Source: Phormidesmis priestleyi
GTDB lineage: Bacteria; Cyanobacteriota; Cyanobacteriia; Phormidesmidales; Phormidesmidaceae
Assembly (NCBI GenBank): GCA_003242115.1
Contig: QBMP01000204.1
Coordinates: 1,189 to 7,137 of the forward strand
Direction of reading: 5' to 3'
Length of the DNA: 5,949 bases
Both the position numbers and the translations under genes were made by a program. The notes beneath the pieces are model-generated. The model was not told where the DNA came from. It was given only the letters and a program-made list of their open reading frames with translations, and did not search any database. This document shows positions 1 to 5,949 of this stretch, piece by piece; position 1 is the first letter of the stretch, and the number at the start of each line of letters is the position of its first letter.

Positions 1-2431
1 GGACAGACCCGCCTCAGGCCCCAGAAACGACAGTGGCAGCAGCGATAGTAGTGAAGAGAGTAGCCGTGCGGTTCGCCCTGTACTAAAGCGCGATCGCACA
101 GATGCCGGTAGCGCTTCGTCCACCGTTGGTCGTCCTAGCAGAACTGCCGTTGGTGCAGGTACAGCCGCTCCTAGCGCACCCCCCAAACCCGCAACTGAGC
201 TGCGACGTCCGCCGTCTCGACCACCTGATAACGATCTTGCTGGCACCGATACCAGCTCAGATAGTGACGACGGTGATGACGAGGGTACTTTTTCAGATCC
301 TTCATCAGAACTGCGTCGGCCAACGCCGCCACGACCGCCCAAAAGGCATGATCGCGTTCCCGGTGATGAAGACGAAGAGCAGGAAATCCGGCCCAAGAAA
401 GTCGCCAAAACCAAGCGTCAGCGCGTCATTATCGACGACGACGATGATTTTGAGGATGTTGACTCCAACAGCAGTGAGGTCACTACCGAGCAGATCAACA
501 TTTCGCTGATGCGTCCGCCCAAGCCCAAAGGCCAGCGGCAATCGAAACCTGCGCCCACTACTAAGAAGACTAAAACGCGATCGCCCTCTCGCCGCGAACG
601 CAGAGAACGCCGTCAGGAAGTCGCCCCTGAAAGACCAGAAATGATTGTGCTCACAGGTGGCATCAGCGTGCATGATTTAGCCGATCAGTTAGCGGTGCCG
701 CAAACTGAAATCATCAAGCTGCTCTTCTTTAAAGGCATTGCCACCAACGTCAACCAAACCCTGGATATGCCCACCGCTGAAATGGTGGCGCAAGAGTTTG
801 AGGTAGAAGCGGTCACAGCCGAAGAAGCGCCTGAAGCCCGCAAAGTGACCCAAATGGTCGGCGATGAAGACACTGGTAGCTTGCAGCCGCGTCCGCCGGT
901 CGTCACGATTATGGGCCACGTTGACCACGGCAAAACCAGCCTGCTCGACTACATCCGTCAGGCCAAGGTCACTGAAGGTGAAGCTGGGGGCATTACTCAG
1001 CATATCGGCGCGTACCATGTCGATCTCAAGAGCAATCCGCACAGCGATCGCAAATCTGGCCAAATTGTCTTTCTAGACACGCCTGGTCACGAGGCGTTTA
1101 CCGCCATGCGGGCAAGGGGCACAAGGGTCACCGATATTGCCGTTTTGGTCGTCGCGGCTGACGATGGCGTCAGGCCACAGACCATTGAGGCGATTAGCCA
1201 TGCCAAAGCAGCGGGCGTACCGATTGTGGTCGCCATCAACAAAATCGACAAGGAAGCGGCCAATCCTGATCGGGTCAAGCAAGAGCTGATGGAATATGAG
1301 CTCGTGCCGGAAGAATACGGCGGTGACACCATTATGGTGCCCGTCAGTGCACTTACCGGCGAAAACGTCGATACCATCCTCGAAATGCTGCTGCTCGTCT
1401 CAGAAATCGAAGACTTGCAGGCCAATCCAGATCGCCTAGCCAAAGGCACCGTGATTGAAGCCCATCTCGACAAAGCGCGCGGCCCAGTCGCCACCTTGCT
1501 GGTGCAAAACGGCACCCTAAAAATTGGTGATGCCTTTTCGGCAGGCCCAGTTTTTGGACGTGTTAAAGCGATGGTGGATGATCGCGGCAATCGCTCTCAA
1601 GCAGCGCTGCCTTCTTTTGCGGTGGAGGTACTCGGCCTGAACGATGTCCCGCCAGCCGGTGAAGAATTCCAGGTGTATGCCGATGAGCGCGATGCCAGAA
1701 TAGCCGCTGAAGAAAAAGCGATTGAGCAGCGTCAGTCACGCCTACAGCAGACAATGGCTTCTCGCCGAGTCACGCTGAACTCTTTGTCTGAAAAGGCCAA
1801 AGAGGGCGATCTCAAAGAGCTGAATCTGATTCTCAAAGCCGACGTGCAGGGTTCGCTCGAAGCGATTTTGGGCTCCTTACAGCAGCTTCCTCAAAACGAG
1901 GTGCAGATTAGGGTGCTGATGGCCGCACCGGGCGAAATTAGTGAAACAGACGTGGATCTTGCCGCAGCCAGTGGCGCGGTGATCATCGCCTTTAACACGA
2001 CGCTTGCCTCCGGGGCCAGACAATCTGCCGATAACCTGGGCGTAGATGTGCGCGACTACGACATCATCTACAAGCTGCTTGAAGACATCGAAGGCGCAAT
2101 GGAAGGGCTGTTAGAACCTGAGCTAGTCGAAGAAGCGCTGGGCAAGGTAGAAGTCCGAGCCGTGTTCCCTGTGCGCAAAGGAACGGTTGCGGGTTGCTAT
2201 GTGCTTTCGGGCAAGGTGACTCGAAACTGTAAGGTGCGGGTAACGCGCGGCCAAGAGGTGATGTACGAGGGCAATCTCGACTCGCTGAAACGGATGAAGG
2301 AAGACGCCAGAGAAGTCAATTCTGGCTTTGAGTGCGGAGTTGCGGTCGGTGGCTTTAACGATTGGAAAGAGGGCGATATTATTGACGCCTTCAAGCTGAT
2401 TTCACAGCGCCGAACCCTAGCACCGGCCTAA
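1..2431 (+). CDS. infB: Translation initiation factor IF2, 5'-truncated by window edge
   Basis: IF2 is the GTPase that brings initiator fMet-tRNA to the 30S subunit and promotes 50S joining in the cytoplasm. The frame is open from base 2 with no stop, so the gene begins outside the window; 809 residues are visible. Cyanobacterial IF2 is usually about 1000 residues, so roughly 200 are missing (family knowledge). Visible residues 1 to about 205 are low-complexity, with Ser/Asp/Glu-rich blocks alternating with Arg/Lys/Pro-rich ones. An IF2_N domain follows (about 213-268, around [14 protein letters not shown]). The G domain has G1 GHVDHGKT (305-312), a G2 region [11 protein letters not shown]3 DTPGH (359-363), G4 NKID (413-416) and G5 SAL (449-451). 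Domains II, III and the fMet-tRNA-binding C-terminal domain ([17 protein letters not shown]) follow, and the end is complete. The first in-frame ATG, at 509, has no ribosome binding site and is not the start. The next gene is 44 bp downstream on the same strand and is probably cotranscribed. Confidence 0.98.
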   Translation, partial: DRPASGPRNDSGSSDSSEESSRAVRPVLKRDRTDAGSASSTVGRPSRTAVGAGTAAPSAPPKPATELRRPPSRPPDNDLAGTDTSSDSDDGDDEGTFSDPSSELRRPTPPRPPKRHDRVPGDEDEEQEIRPKKVAKTKRQRVIIDDDDDFEDVDSNSSEVTTEQINISLMRPPKPKGQRQSKPAPTTKKTKTRSPSRRERRERRQEVAPERPEMIVLTGGISVHDLADQLAVPQTEIIKLLFFKGIATNVNQTLDMPTAEMVAQEFEVEAVTAEEAPEARKVTQMVGDEDTGSLQPRPPVVTIMGHVDHGKTSLLDYIRQAKVTEGEAGGITQHIGAYHVDLKSNPHSDRKSGQIVFLDTPGHEAFTAMRARGTRVTDIAVLVVAADDGVRPQTIEAISHAKAAGVPIVVAINKIDKEAANPDRVKQELMEYELVPEEYGGDTIMVPVSALTGENVDTILEMLLLVSEIEDLQANPDRLAKGTVIEAHLDKARGPVATLLVQNGTLKIGDAFSAGPVFGRVKAMVDDRGNRSQAALPSFAVEVLGLNDVPPAGEEFQVYADERDARIAAEEKAIEQRQSRLQQTMASRRVTLNSLSEKAKEGDLKELNLILKADVQGSLEAILGSLQQLPQNEVQIRVLMAAPGEISETDVDLAAASGAVIIAFNTTLASGARQSADNLGVDVRDYDIIYKLLEDIEGAMEGLLEPELVEEALGKVEVRAVFPVRKGTVAGCYVLSGKVTRNCKVRVTRGQEVMYEGNLDSLKRMKEDAREVNSGFECGVAVGGFNDWKEGDIIDAFKLISQRRTLAPA

Positions 2432-2475
2432 CGCTAGTTCAGCGCTAACTTAGCAGACGTAACGCGATAAAGACC

Positions 2476-3147
2476 ATGATTGAGGTGCAGCAGAACCGCT
2501 ATTTGTGGATTCATACCGCTGGGTTGGCGGCTGTGCCGCTGCTGCTCGATATCTGTTTGGCAGGGCTGGCTTCCACTGGTTCTGCCTTCGATTATCCTGT
2601 CGCCTTTGGGGCTCAGTTTTGGGCGATCGCGCTACTCAGCATTGTCCCTCCGCTAGGGATGCAGCTAGTCAAACCGTTTTACGTTTTTAGTTTGCCGCCT
2701 TTGGCACTAAAGCCCACCGCGTTAAGCGACGATCAGCGCCGCTGCTTACAGGTTTTAAAGACGCTTCAGGTAAAAATACTCGCGGGGCTCACCGCCGGGT
2801 TTTCGCTGTGGATTTTGCAAGCGCTGTATGCAGAATTGCCCCACATTAAGCCGCTGATGACGCCTTCGGCTGGTTTAATAACTGCGGCGGTGTCTTTCTT
2901 TTTGGCCTGCTTGTTTTTACAAATTTCGGTGAGTGCGGGGCGATCGCTCCTCGTGGGCCCAAGCACCCTGAAGCGGGTAACGCCTTATGAGCAGGCGGCG
3001 ATCGCGCATGACTTCCTTATTTTGGGACTGCGCGTTGACAAACTGTTACCTATAGATGAGACTTCAGATGCTCCAGAGGCTCTATCAATAGAACCGGCTG
3101 TGCCGCCGCCAGCAGAGGCTTCATCAGAGGCTTTAGAGCAAGCTTAG
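2476..3147 (+). CDS. Low-complexity-tail membrane protein, function unknown
   Basis: This 223-residue protein has four likely membrane helices at about residues 10-31, 43-65, 100-119 and 133-153. A polar stretch separates helices 2 and 3 (about 79-97, containing LSDDQRRCLQVLKTLQVK). After helix 4 there is a conserved-looking segment (about 160-191, LKRVTPYEQAAIAHDF), then an acidic Ala/Pro/Glu/Ser-rich tail (192-223). This matches the cyanobacteria-restricted family that I recall being annotated as low-complexity tail membrane protein; no biochemical role is known to me. There is no signal peptide distinct from helix 1, so it probably sits in the plasma or thylakoid membrane (inference). The ATG at 2476 is preceded only by a weak AAAGA-like site, but it places helix 1 near the N-terminus as expected. 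It lies 44 bp after infB with no clear terminator between, which suggests cotranscription. Three HIP1 sites fall inside it. Confidence 0.8.
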   Translation: MIEVQQNRYLWIHTAGLAAVPLLLDICLAGLASTGSAFDYPVAFGAQFWAIALLSIVPPLGMQLVKPFYVFSLPPLALKPTALSDDQRRCLQVLKTLQVKILAGLTAGFSLWILQALYAELPHIKPLMTPSAGLITAAVSFFLACLFLQISVSAGRSLLVGPSTLKRVTPYEQAAIAHDFLILGLRVDKLLPIDETSDAPEALSIEPAVPPPAEASSEALEQA

Positions 3148-3173
3148 GTCTTTATCTTGCGCCAGTTAGCAGG

Positions 3174-3202
3174 CAAATAGCAGTCAATCAAATAGCAGTC
3201 AA
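3174..3202. repeat. Two-copy 15-bp-period tandem repeat in intergenic spacer
   Basis: CAAATAGCAGTCAA occurs perfectly at 3174-3187 and again at 3189-3202, one base apart. A related TAGCAGGCAA fragment lies just upstream (3167-3176). The repeat sits between the membrane-protein gene and the 66-residue gene, outside coding sequence. Short tandem repeats of this type are common in cyanobacterial spacers; a regulatory role is possible but nothing here demonstrates one. Confidence 0.7.
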
Positions 3203-3258
3203 ATCGTGGCAATCAATACATCCGTATTTTCGCCCTTAAGCTATCTTTAAACCAAGTG

Positions 3259-3279
3259 AGAGCGATGAGGCTCTTTTTT
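3259..3279 (+). terminator. Terminator-like hairpin with T-run, possibly an attenuator
   Basis: AGAGC (3259-3263) can pair with GCTCT (3270-3274) around a six-base loop, followed directly by six T (3274-3279). The stem is only five pairs, so it would be a weak intrinsic terminator. It lies about 110 bp after the membrane-protein stop and could end the infB transcript. Only 17 bases separate the T-run from the ribosome binding site of the next gene, too few for a full promoter. That gene must therefore be transcribed through this element, which makes it a possible leader attenuator (inference). Confidence 0.4.
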
Positions 3280-3296
3280 CTAAGTGCTTTTCGATT

Positions 3297-3300
3297 GGAG
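3297..3300 (+). promoter_or_regulatory. Ribosome binding site GGAG deciding the 66-residue start
   Basis: GGAG lies 11 bases before the ATG at 3312 and only three bases before another ATG at 3304. The nearer ATG is too close and opens only nine codons (to TAG at 3331-3333). The ATG at 3312 is therefore taken as the true start, with slightly long spacing. Confidence 0.5.
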
Positions 3301-3311
3301 ACCATGAAACT

Positions 3312-3512
3312 ATGGCTAATTCGTTACCTGTAGAACCCACTCACACCGCCGAAGACGCCGAACTGTGGCAGAGCCTAAAAAGCGCCATTGCAGCTAGTTC
3401 CGGCTTTCAGCGCTGGCGAGTCGAGCAGCTTTCTTCCATTACCACCGCCACTAGCGACGAGCAGTTCGTGCGCTTATATCTACTCGATACGCTAGAAACC
3501 CTAGCGTATTAA
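3312..3512 (+). CDS. Conserved small cyanobacterial protein, function unknown
   Basis: This 66-residue soluble protein has no membrane segment, signal peptide or cysteines. It reads as two probable amphipathic helices (about residues 15-45) and a C-terminal helix ending in RLYLLDTLETLAY. The combination of SSGFQRW in the middle and a terminal YL-ETLAY-like ending resembles a small uncharacterised cyanobacterial family that I recall only by sequence flavour, so the assignment is tentative. No function can be inferred. The gene converges on recR with just 14 bp between the stop codons. Its last codons before the stop form a perfect hairpin. A nine-codon frame (3304-3333) overlaps its start in another frame. 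Confidence 0.75.
   Translation: MANSLPVEPTHTAEDAELWQSLKSAIAASSGFQRWRVEQLSSITTATSDEQFVRLYLLDTLETLAY
3487..3509. terminator. Perfect 9-bp inverted repeat at convergent gene ends
   Basis: ATACGCTAG (3487-3495) and CTAGCGTAT (3501-3509) are exact reverse complements around the loop AAACC. The right arm ends immediately before the TAA stop (3510-3512) of the 66-residue gene, so the whole hairpin is coding sequence for that gene. It is also 17 bases beyond the recR stop on the other strand. Neither side has a T-run, so it is not a classical intrinsic terminator. It may stabilise 3' ends or separate the two converging transcripts (inference). Confidence 0.4.
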
Positions 3513-3526
3513 TGTCTGGGTTGAAT

Positions 3527-4123
3527 CTAAGTATCTAACTCCCGCCGTCCTTCTAAGGCCCGAGCCAACGTCACTTCATCCGCATATTCCAGGTCGCCGC
3601 CCATCGGCAGGCCAAACGCAATGCGAGTTACTTTTGTAAAGGGCTTCAGCAGCTGCCCGACATACAGCGTCGTTGTATCGCCTTCAATGCTGGGGCTAAT
3701 CGCCATAATCACTTCACGAGTCGCTTCTTTATTGACCCGATGTACGAGCTGACCAATATTAAGCTGCTCAGGGCCAATACCATCCATCGGCGAAATTAGC
3801 CCGCCCAAAACGTGGTAGCGGCCCTTATACTCACGGGTTCGCTCCAGCGCGATCACATCGCGCGAGTCGGCCACGACACAGACCGTACTCGGATCCCGGC
3901 TTTGGGACAGGCAGATATCACAGACCGGCTCAGCCGATAAGTGAAAGCAGCGAGAGCATTGGCCCACCTGCTGCTTGGCATCAATCAGGGCATTGGCTAA
4001 GGCTCTGACTTCCGCTTCAGGGCGCTTGAGCATGTGCATGGCTAGGCGCTGAGCCGACTTGGGTCCAATACCCGGCAGGCGCTGAAATTCTTCGATAAGT
4101 TTGGCTAAAGGACGGGTGTAAAT
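3527..4123 (-). CDS. recR: Recombination mediator protein RecR, probable ATT start
   Basis: RecR works with RecO (and RecF) to load RecA on single-stranded DNA at gaps during recombinational repair; it forms a ring-shaped clamp. With ATT at 4123-4121 read as Met1, the protein has 198 residues, the usual family length. The N-terminal helix-hairpin-helix is around [13 protein letters not shown] (16-28). A C4 zinc finger follows with C56, C59, C68 and C71. The Toprim domain runs from about [14 protein letters not shown] (81-94) to the C-terminal region with [20 protein letters not shown] (171-190). No ATG, GTG or TTG lies between the upstream in-frame TAA and codon 29. The first ATG (4039) would delete the DNA-binding hairpin-helix. 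Starting at ATT gives the family-typical start (M)YTRPLA and places AAGGAG eight bases upstream. A sequencing error at this one base cannot be excluded. recR is the last gene of the - strand series, after the 76-residue gene (110 bp gap). Confidence 0.95.
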   Translation of the reverse strand: MYTRPLAKLIEEFQRLPGIGPKSAQRLAMHMLKRPEAEVRALANALIDAKQQVGQCSRCFHLSAEPVCDICLSQSRDPSTVCVVADSRDVIALERTREYKGRYHVLGGLISPMDGIGPEQLNIGQLVHRVNKEATREVIMAISPSIEGDTTTLYVGQLLKPFTKVTRIAFGLPMGGDLEYADEVTLARALEGRRELDT

Positions 4124-4131
4124 GGGAAAGG

Positions 4132-4137
4132 CTCCTT
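4132..4137 (-). promoter_or_regulatory. Strong Shine-Dalgarno AAGGAG supporting the recR ATT start
   Basis: On the - strand AAGGAG (+ strand CTCCTT) lies eight bases before the ATT at 4123-4121. This is near-optimal spacing and better than any site near the downstream ATG at 4039. No other start codon on this strand sits at a usable distance, so the site points to ATT as the initiation codon. Confidence 0.7.
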
Positions 4138-4233
4138 GGGCTATGGCTTAACTTAAAAGGCGCTTAAAGGCTATCTGAAAACTGTTCATAAGACTATCGA
4201 GAGGCCATGACCCCAGTTTAAGCGCGGCTGAAC

Positions 4234-4464
4234 TCAATCTTGAGCAGGATCATCTTGGGGTAAATCCGGGGCAATTTCTTCGCTTTTACCCCGTACAGGC
4301 GGCAGGGCTTCTACCAAGCCCATTTCAAACGCCGCATCGGGAAGCTGACCAACTAAATACTTACCCGGCTCAAACAAGCCACTGGGCGTCATGCAAACTT
4401 GGCGCAGTTCTACAAAGGCGCTTTCATTGAACATATCCCTAGACATTCGCCGCTCTATCGCCAT
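4234..4464 (-). CDS. Small hypothetical protein with acidic tail
   Basis: I do not recognise this 76-residue protein. The N-terminus is basic (MAIERRMSRD). The core, about residues 17-57 (FVELRQVCMTPSGLFEPGKY then LVGQLPDAAFEMGLVEALPPV), looks like a compact beta-rich fold with one cysteine (C24). Residues 61-76 are an acidic, Pro/Asp-rich disordered tail. There is no membrane segment or signal peptide. The ATG at 4464 is chosen because GGAGAG lies nine bases upstream (+ strand 4474-4479); Met7 and Met11 are alternatives without a better site. It lies 98 bp after raf1 and 110 bp before recR on the same strand. A GATAAT -10-like hexamer at 4521-4516 could give it its own promoter, but no good -35 partner is visible. 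The clear ribosome binding site and coding-like composition make it a probable real gene. Confidence 0.7.
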   Translation of the reverse strand: MAIERRMSRDMFNESAFVELRQVCMTPSGLFEPGKYLVGQLPDAAFEMGLVEALPPVRGKSEEIAPDLPQDDPAQD

Positions 4465-4562
4465 AAATTTATGCTCTCCGTTGGCCGCTTTAATTGCACG
4501 CTTTTTGACTCTTCCATTATCTCTTTAAAGGCCAGAAATTAAAGGTCAGAACTAGGCGCTGA

Positions 4563-5705
4563 CTACTCATCTGTTTGCCAGTATTCTTGGGTGTAGCTGG
4601 CATCGAGAATTTTTTGCGGACGCATGATCAAAATAATGCTGCCGAGCAGCTTCTCTTGAGGGGCTTCATCAAACCATTTGAAGGCGATCACCCCGCCTGC
4701 ATCGATAGCATAATAGCTAAATTCATCCCAGTCTCGCTTGGCTCTATCCACAATCACCATCACTGGCTCCGTCGCGGAAAGGTGATCGGGCAAATTGGGC
4801 AGATCGCTGCCATTTGCCAGTAGCGCAATCGGATCTTCGGACTTAAGAATCACTAGCCAGCCCGGAACCGGCAACCATGCGCCCGTACCAGAAAATTTCA
4901 CCATCCCAAAGGGCTCTTCCGGATTAGCCCCCGGCACGGCGCTGTAGTCGGCAGTGGGAATCGGCATTTGACCGGCAACAGGCATAATTACGGGCGCATC
5001 GGCTTCATTTTCTAGCCGAAAAATCGGCAGTCGCGGCGCGGGCTTTTGCTTCACGACCGAAAAGTCGGTGAGCAGCTTTTCGATTTGGCTGCGGGCGCTG
5101 CTGCTGGTGACAAATCGTAGGCTCTGGGCAATTAAGCGCGATCGCGCCTGCAAATCTCCCTGCTGACGCGCCAACCGCCAATAGTAGTAAGCCGCCGCAT
5201 CGCCCATCGTTTTTTCAAAGCCAGGAGGTGGCGTTTCGCTATAGGTAAAGTCTCTGAGCGCTTTGACAATTTCTTTCACCTGATCGCTATCAAGCTCATT
5301 GCTGTAGGCAAAGTCAGCCGCCGCCGCGCGATCGCTGTGAGCCAAAATCCGAAATTCGTATAGGCTATCGCTGCCACGGGTTTCGTAGTGCGTTCTCGCA
5401 GAGTCACTTACACCGCCTGCCACCATTGAATCAAAAACCTGGGAAGCCACGATTAGCTGATTTTGCTGAATCGGCTCAAAGCCAGTGGCCTCAAAAATTG
5501 CCTGAGGTGACAGGCCCGCTTTTTGCAAGGTGTTGCAAGCTTTGCCCCACTCTACCCAGTTGCCTTCTTTGCGGCGCAGCTGAGTCTTGAGGGTGTCAAT
5601 CGCGGCTGGCGTCGTGGCTTGCGCCTCCGGGATAGGCGGGGCCGAAAAATTAGCCGCTGAATCGGGGTTAGCCGAACCAGGGTTAGAAGGGGGAAAAGCG
5701 GTCAT
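4563..5705 (-). CDS. raf1: Rubisco accumulation factor 1 (Rubisco assembly chaperone)
   Basis: Raf1 is a dimeric cytosolic chaperone. It binds folded RbcL after chaperonin release, stabilises the antiparallel RbcL dimer and helps build the L8 core before RbcS displaces it (family knowledge). The 380-residue protein starts with a Pro/Ala/Ser-rich disordered leader (1-35). A helix-turn-helix-like region follows (about 42-90, containing RRKEGNWVEWGKACNTLQKA and GFEPIQQNQLIVASQVF). The helical alpha domain runs to about 205 (with AAAYYYWRLARQQGDLQARS), then a KQKPAPRLP linker (about 219-227). The beta-sheet dimerisation domain fills the remainder (about 228-375). It is slightly longer than the typical 350-360 residues because of the leader. 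The ATG at 5705 has no clear ribosome binding site, as is common in cyanobacteria. An 11-bp direct repeat lies 22-45 bases upstream. Rubisco genes are not in view. Confidence 0.96.
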   Translation of the reverse strand: MTAFPPSNPGSANPDSAANFSAPPIPEAQATTPAAIDTLKTQLRRKEGNWVEWGKACNTLQKAGLSPQAIFEATGFEPIQQNQLIVASQVFDSMVAGGVSDSARTHYETRGSDSLYEFRILAHSDRAAAADFAYSNELDSDQVKEIVKALRDFTYSETPPPGFEKTMGDAAAYYYWRLARQQGDLQARSRLIAQSLRFVTSSSARSQIEKLLTDFSVVKQKPAPRLPIFRLENEADAPVIMPVAGQMPIPTADYSAVPGANPEEPFGMVKFSGTGAWLPVPGWLVILKSEDPIALLANGSDLPNLPDHLSATEPVMVIVDRAKRDWDEFSYYAIDAGGVIAFKWFDEAPQEKLLGSIILIMRPQKILDASYTQEYWQTDE

Positions 5706-5726
5706 GGTCGCTGGCGCTATAGAAAG

Positions 5727-5750
5727 TTATCTCAACACATTATCTCAACA
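5727..5750. repeat. 11-bp direct repeat upstream of raf1
   Basis: TTATCTCAACA occurs at 5727-5737 and 5740-5750, giving a 13-bp period. Read in the raf1 direction it is TGTTGAGATAA twice, 22-45 bases before the ATG. Each copy contains TTGAGA, a passable -35 hexamer, but no convincing -10 lies at the right spacing. It could be a paired operator in the raf1 promoter or 5' leader; this is a guess from position only. Confidence 0.6.
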
Positions 5751-5820
5751 GGTCGGCAATCCGGCTTGACGAGATCATCATTCTTACGCGATTATGGATG
5801 CTCAGCCGATATCTGACGCC

Positions 5821-5840
5821 AGCTTTGTTCGAGCTTTGTT
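5821..5840. repeat. 9-bp direct repeat upstream of tRNA-Ala
   Basis: AGCTTTGTT occurs at 5821-5829 and 5832-5840, an 11-bp period close to one helical turn, and a partial GGCTTAGT follows at 5843-5850. The second copy supplies TTGTTT (5836-5841), which with TTAGAT (5858-5863) 16 bases on would make a weak promoter placed correctly for the tRNA at 5879. Both hexamers match consensus poorly, so the promoter reading is tentative. Confidence 0.45.
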
Positions 5841-5878
5841 TGGGCTTAGTCTGAAAGTTAGATGGCATTCGGCAAGTC

Positions 5879-5949
5879 GGGGCTATAGCGCAGTTGGTAG
5901 CGCACCTCAATGGCATTGAGGGGGTCAGGAGTTCGAATCTCCTTAGCTC
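5879..5949 (+). tRNA. tRNA-Ala(GGC), last bases beyond window edge
   Basis: The cloverleaf folds fully: acceptor GGGGCTA (5879-5885) with TAGCTC (5944-5949), D arm GCGC/GCGC, anticodon stem CCTCA/TGAGG, variable loop GGGTC and T arm AGGAG/CTCCT with loop TTCGAAT. The seven-base anticodon loop ATGGCAT gives anticodon GGC (5912-5914), reading alanine GCC and GCU codons. G3 (5881) faces U70 (5948), the G3:U70 wobble that alanyl-tRNA synthetase recognises. A32 and U38 form the pair known to be conserved in tRNA-Ala(GGC). Base 72, the discriminator and any CCA lie outside the window. There is no intron. Confidence 0.97.

Noticed and set aside
102..509. Open frame of 135 codons on the + strand overlapping the start of infB
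   Set aside because: It lies wholly inside the infB frame that is open from base 2, and its Pro/Arg/Leu-rich translation resembles no family; it is an out-of-frame shadow.
509..511. ATG at 509 as the infB start or an internal IF2 isoform start
   Set aside because: The frame runs on upstream with no stop and no ribosome binding site precedes this ATG, so neither a start nor an isoform start is supported.
1087..1590. Open frame of 167 codons on the - strand inside infB
   Set aside because: It lies opposite the highly conserved IF2 G domain, has a Ser/Thr/Pro-heavy antisense-like composition and no ribosome binding site.
4124..4233. Possible short leader peptide of 13 codons (MNSFQIAFKRLLS) upstream of recR on the - strand
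   Set aside because: It has no ribosome binding site, regulatory codon run or adjacent hairpin; nothing but the recR ribosome binding site is supported in this spacer.
5587..5769. 60-codon + strand open frame over the raf1 start
   Set aside because: It is antisense to raf1 and low-complexity, with no ribosome binding site.
5862..5917. ATGGCATT occurs just before tRNA-Ala and again in its anticodon loop region
   Set aside because: An eight-base match 48 bases apart with no extended similarity is most simply chance.
1..5949. A novel multi-gene defence, mobile or biosynthetic system
   Set aside because: No transposase, integrase, nuclease, toxin, CRISPR repeat or biosynthetic enzyme is present. 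All larger genes belong to known families, and gene order and composition look chromosomal and ordinary.

Overview
The window is an ordinary housekeeping stretch of a cyanobacterial chromosome. It carries a Rubisco assembly chaperone gene (raf1), a cyanobacterial-type infB with a long disordered N-terminal region, and a membrane protein with a low-complexity tail of a kind known from cyanobacteria. It also has eight copies of the HIP1 octamer GCGATCGC, where about 0.1 would be expected by chance. Base composition is moderately GC-rich, judged by eye. The genus cannot be fixed from this sequence; a filamentous or unicellular lineage outside the marine picocyanobacteria fits best (inference).

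Layout. On the + strand, infB (translation initiation factor IF2) enters already open at the left edge and ends at 2431. A four-helix membrane protein gene follows after 44 bp (2476-3147). Then comes a 164-bp spacer with a 15-bp tandem repeat and a terminator-like hairpin, and a 66-residue protein of unknown function (3312-3512). On the - strand, reading right to left, are raf1 (5705-4563), a 76-residue protein of unknown function (4464-4234) and recR (4123-3527). The two groups converge at about 3513-3526, beside a perfect 9-bp hairpin that lies in the last codons of the 66-residue gene. At the right edge a + strand tRNA-Ala(GGC) starts at 5879 and is cut by the window end one base before its acceptor stem closes.

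The genes do not form one pathway: they cover translation (infB, tRNA-Ala), recombinational repair (recR), Rubisco biogenesis (raf1) and three little-known proteins. No CRISPR array, insertion sequence, phage module or toxin-antitoxin pair is visible, and I do not see an undescribed multi-gene system.

The observation most worth checking is recR. The conserved N-terminus, including the helix-hairpin-helix, lies in frame upstream of the first ATG. The only start consistent with the family is an ATT codon at 4123-4121, eight bases after a strong AAGGAG ribosome binding site. A conventional ATG/GTG/TTG call would remove 28 conserved residues.
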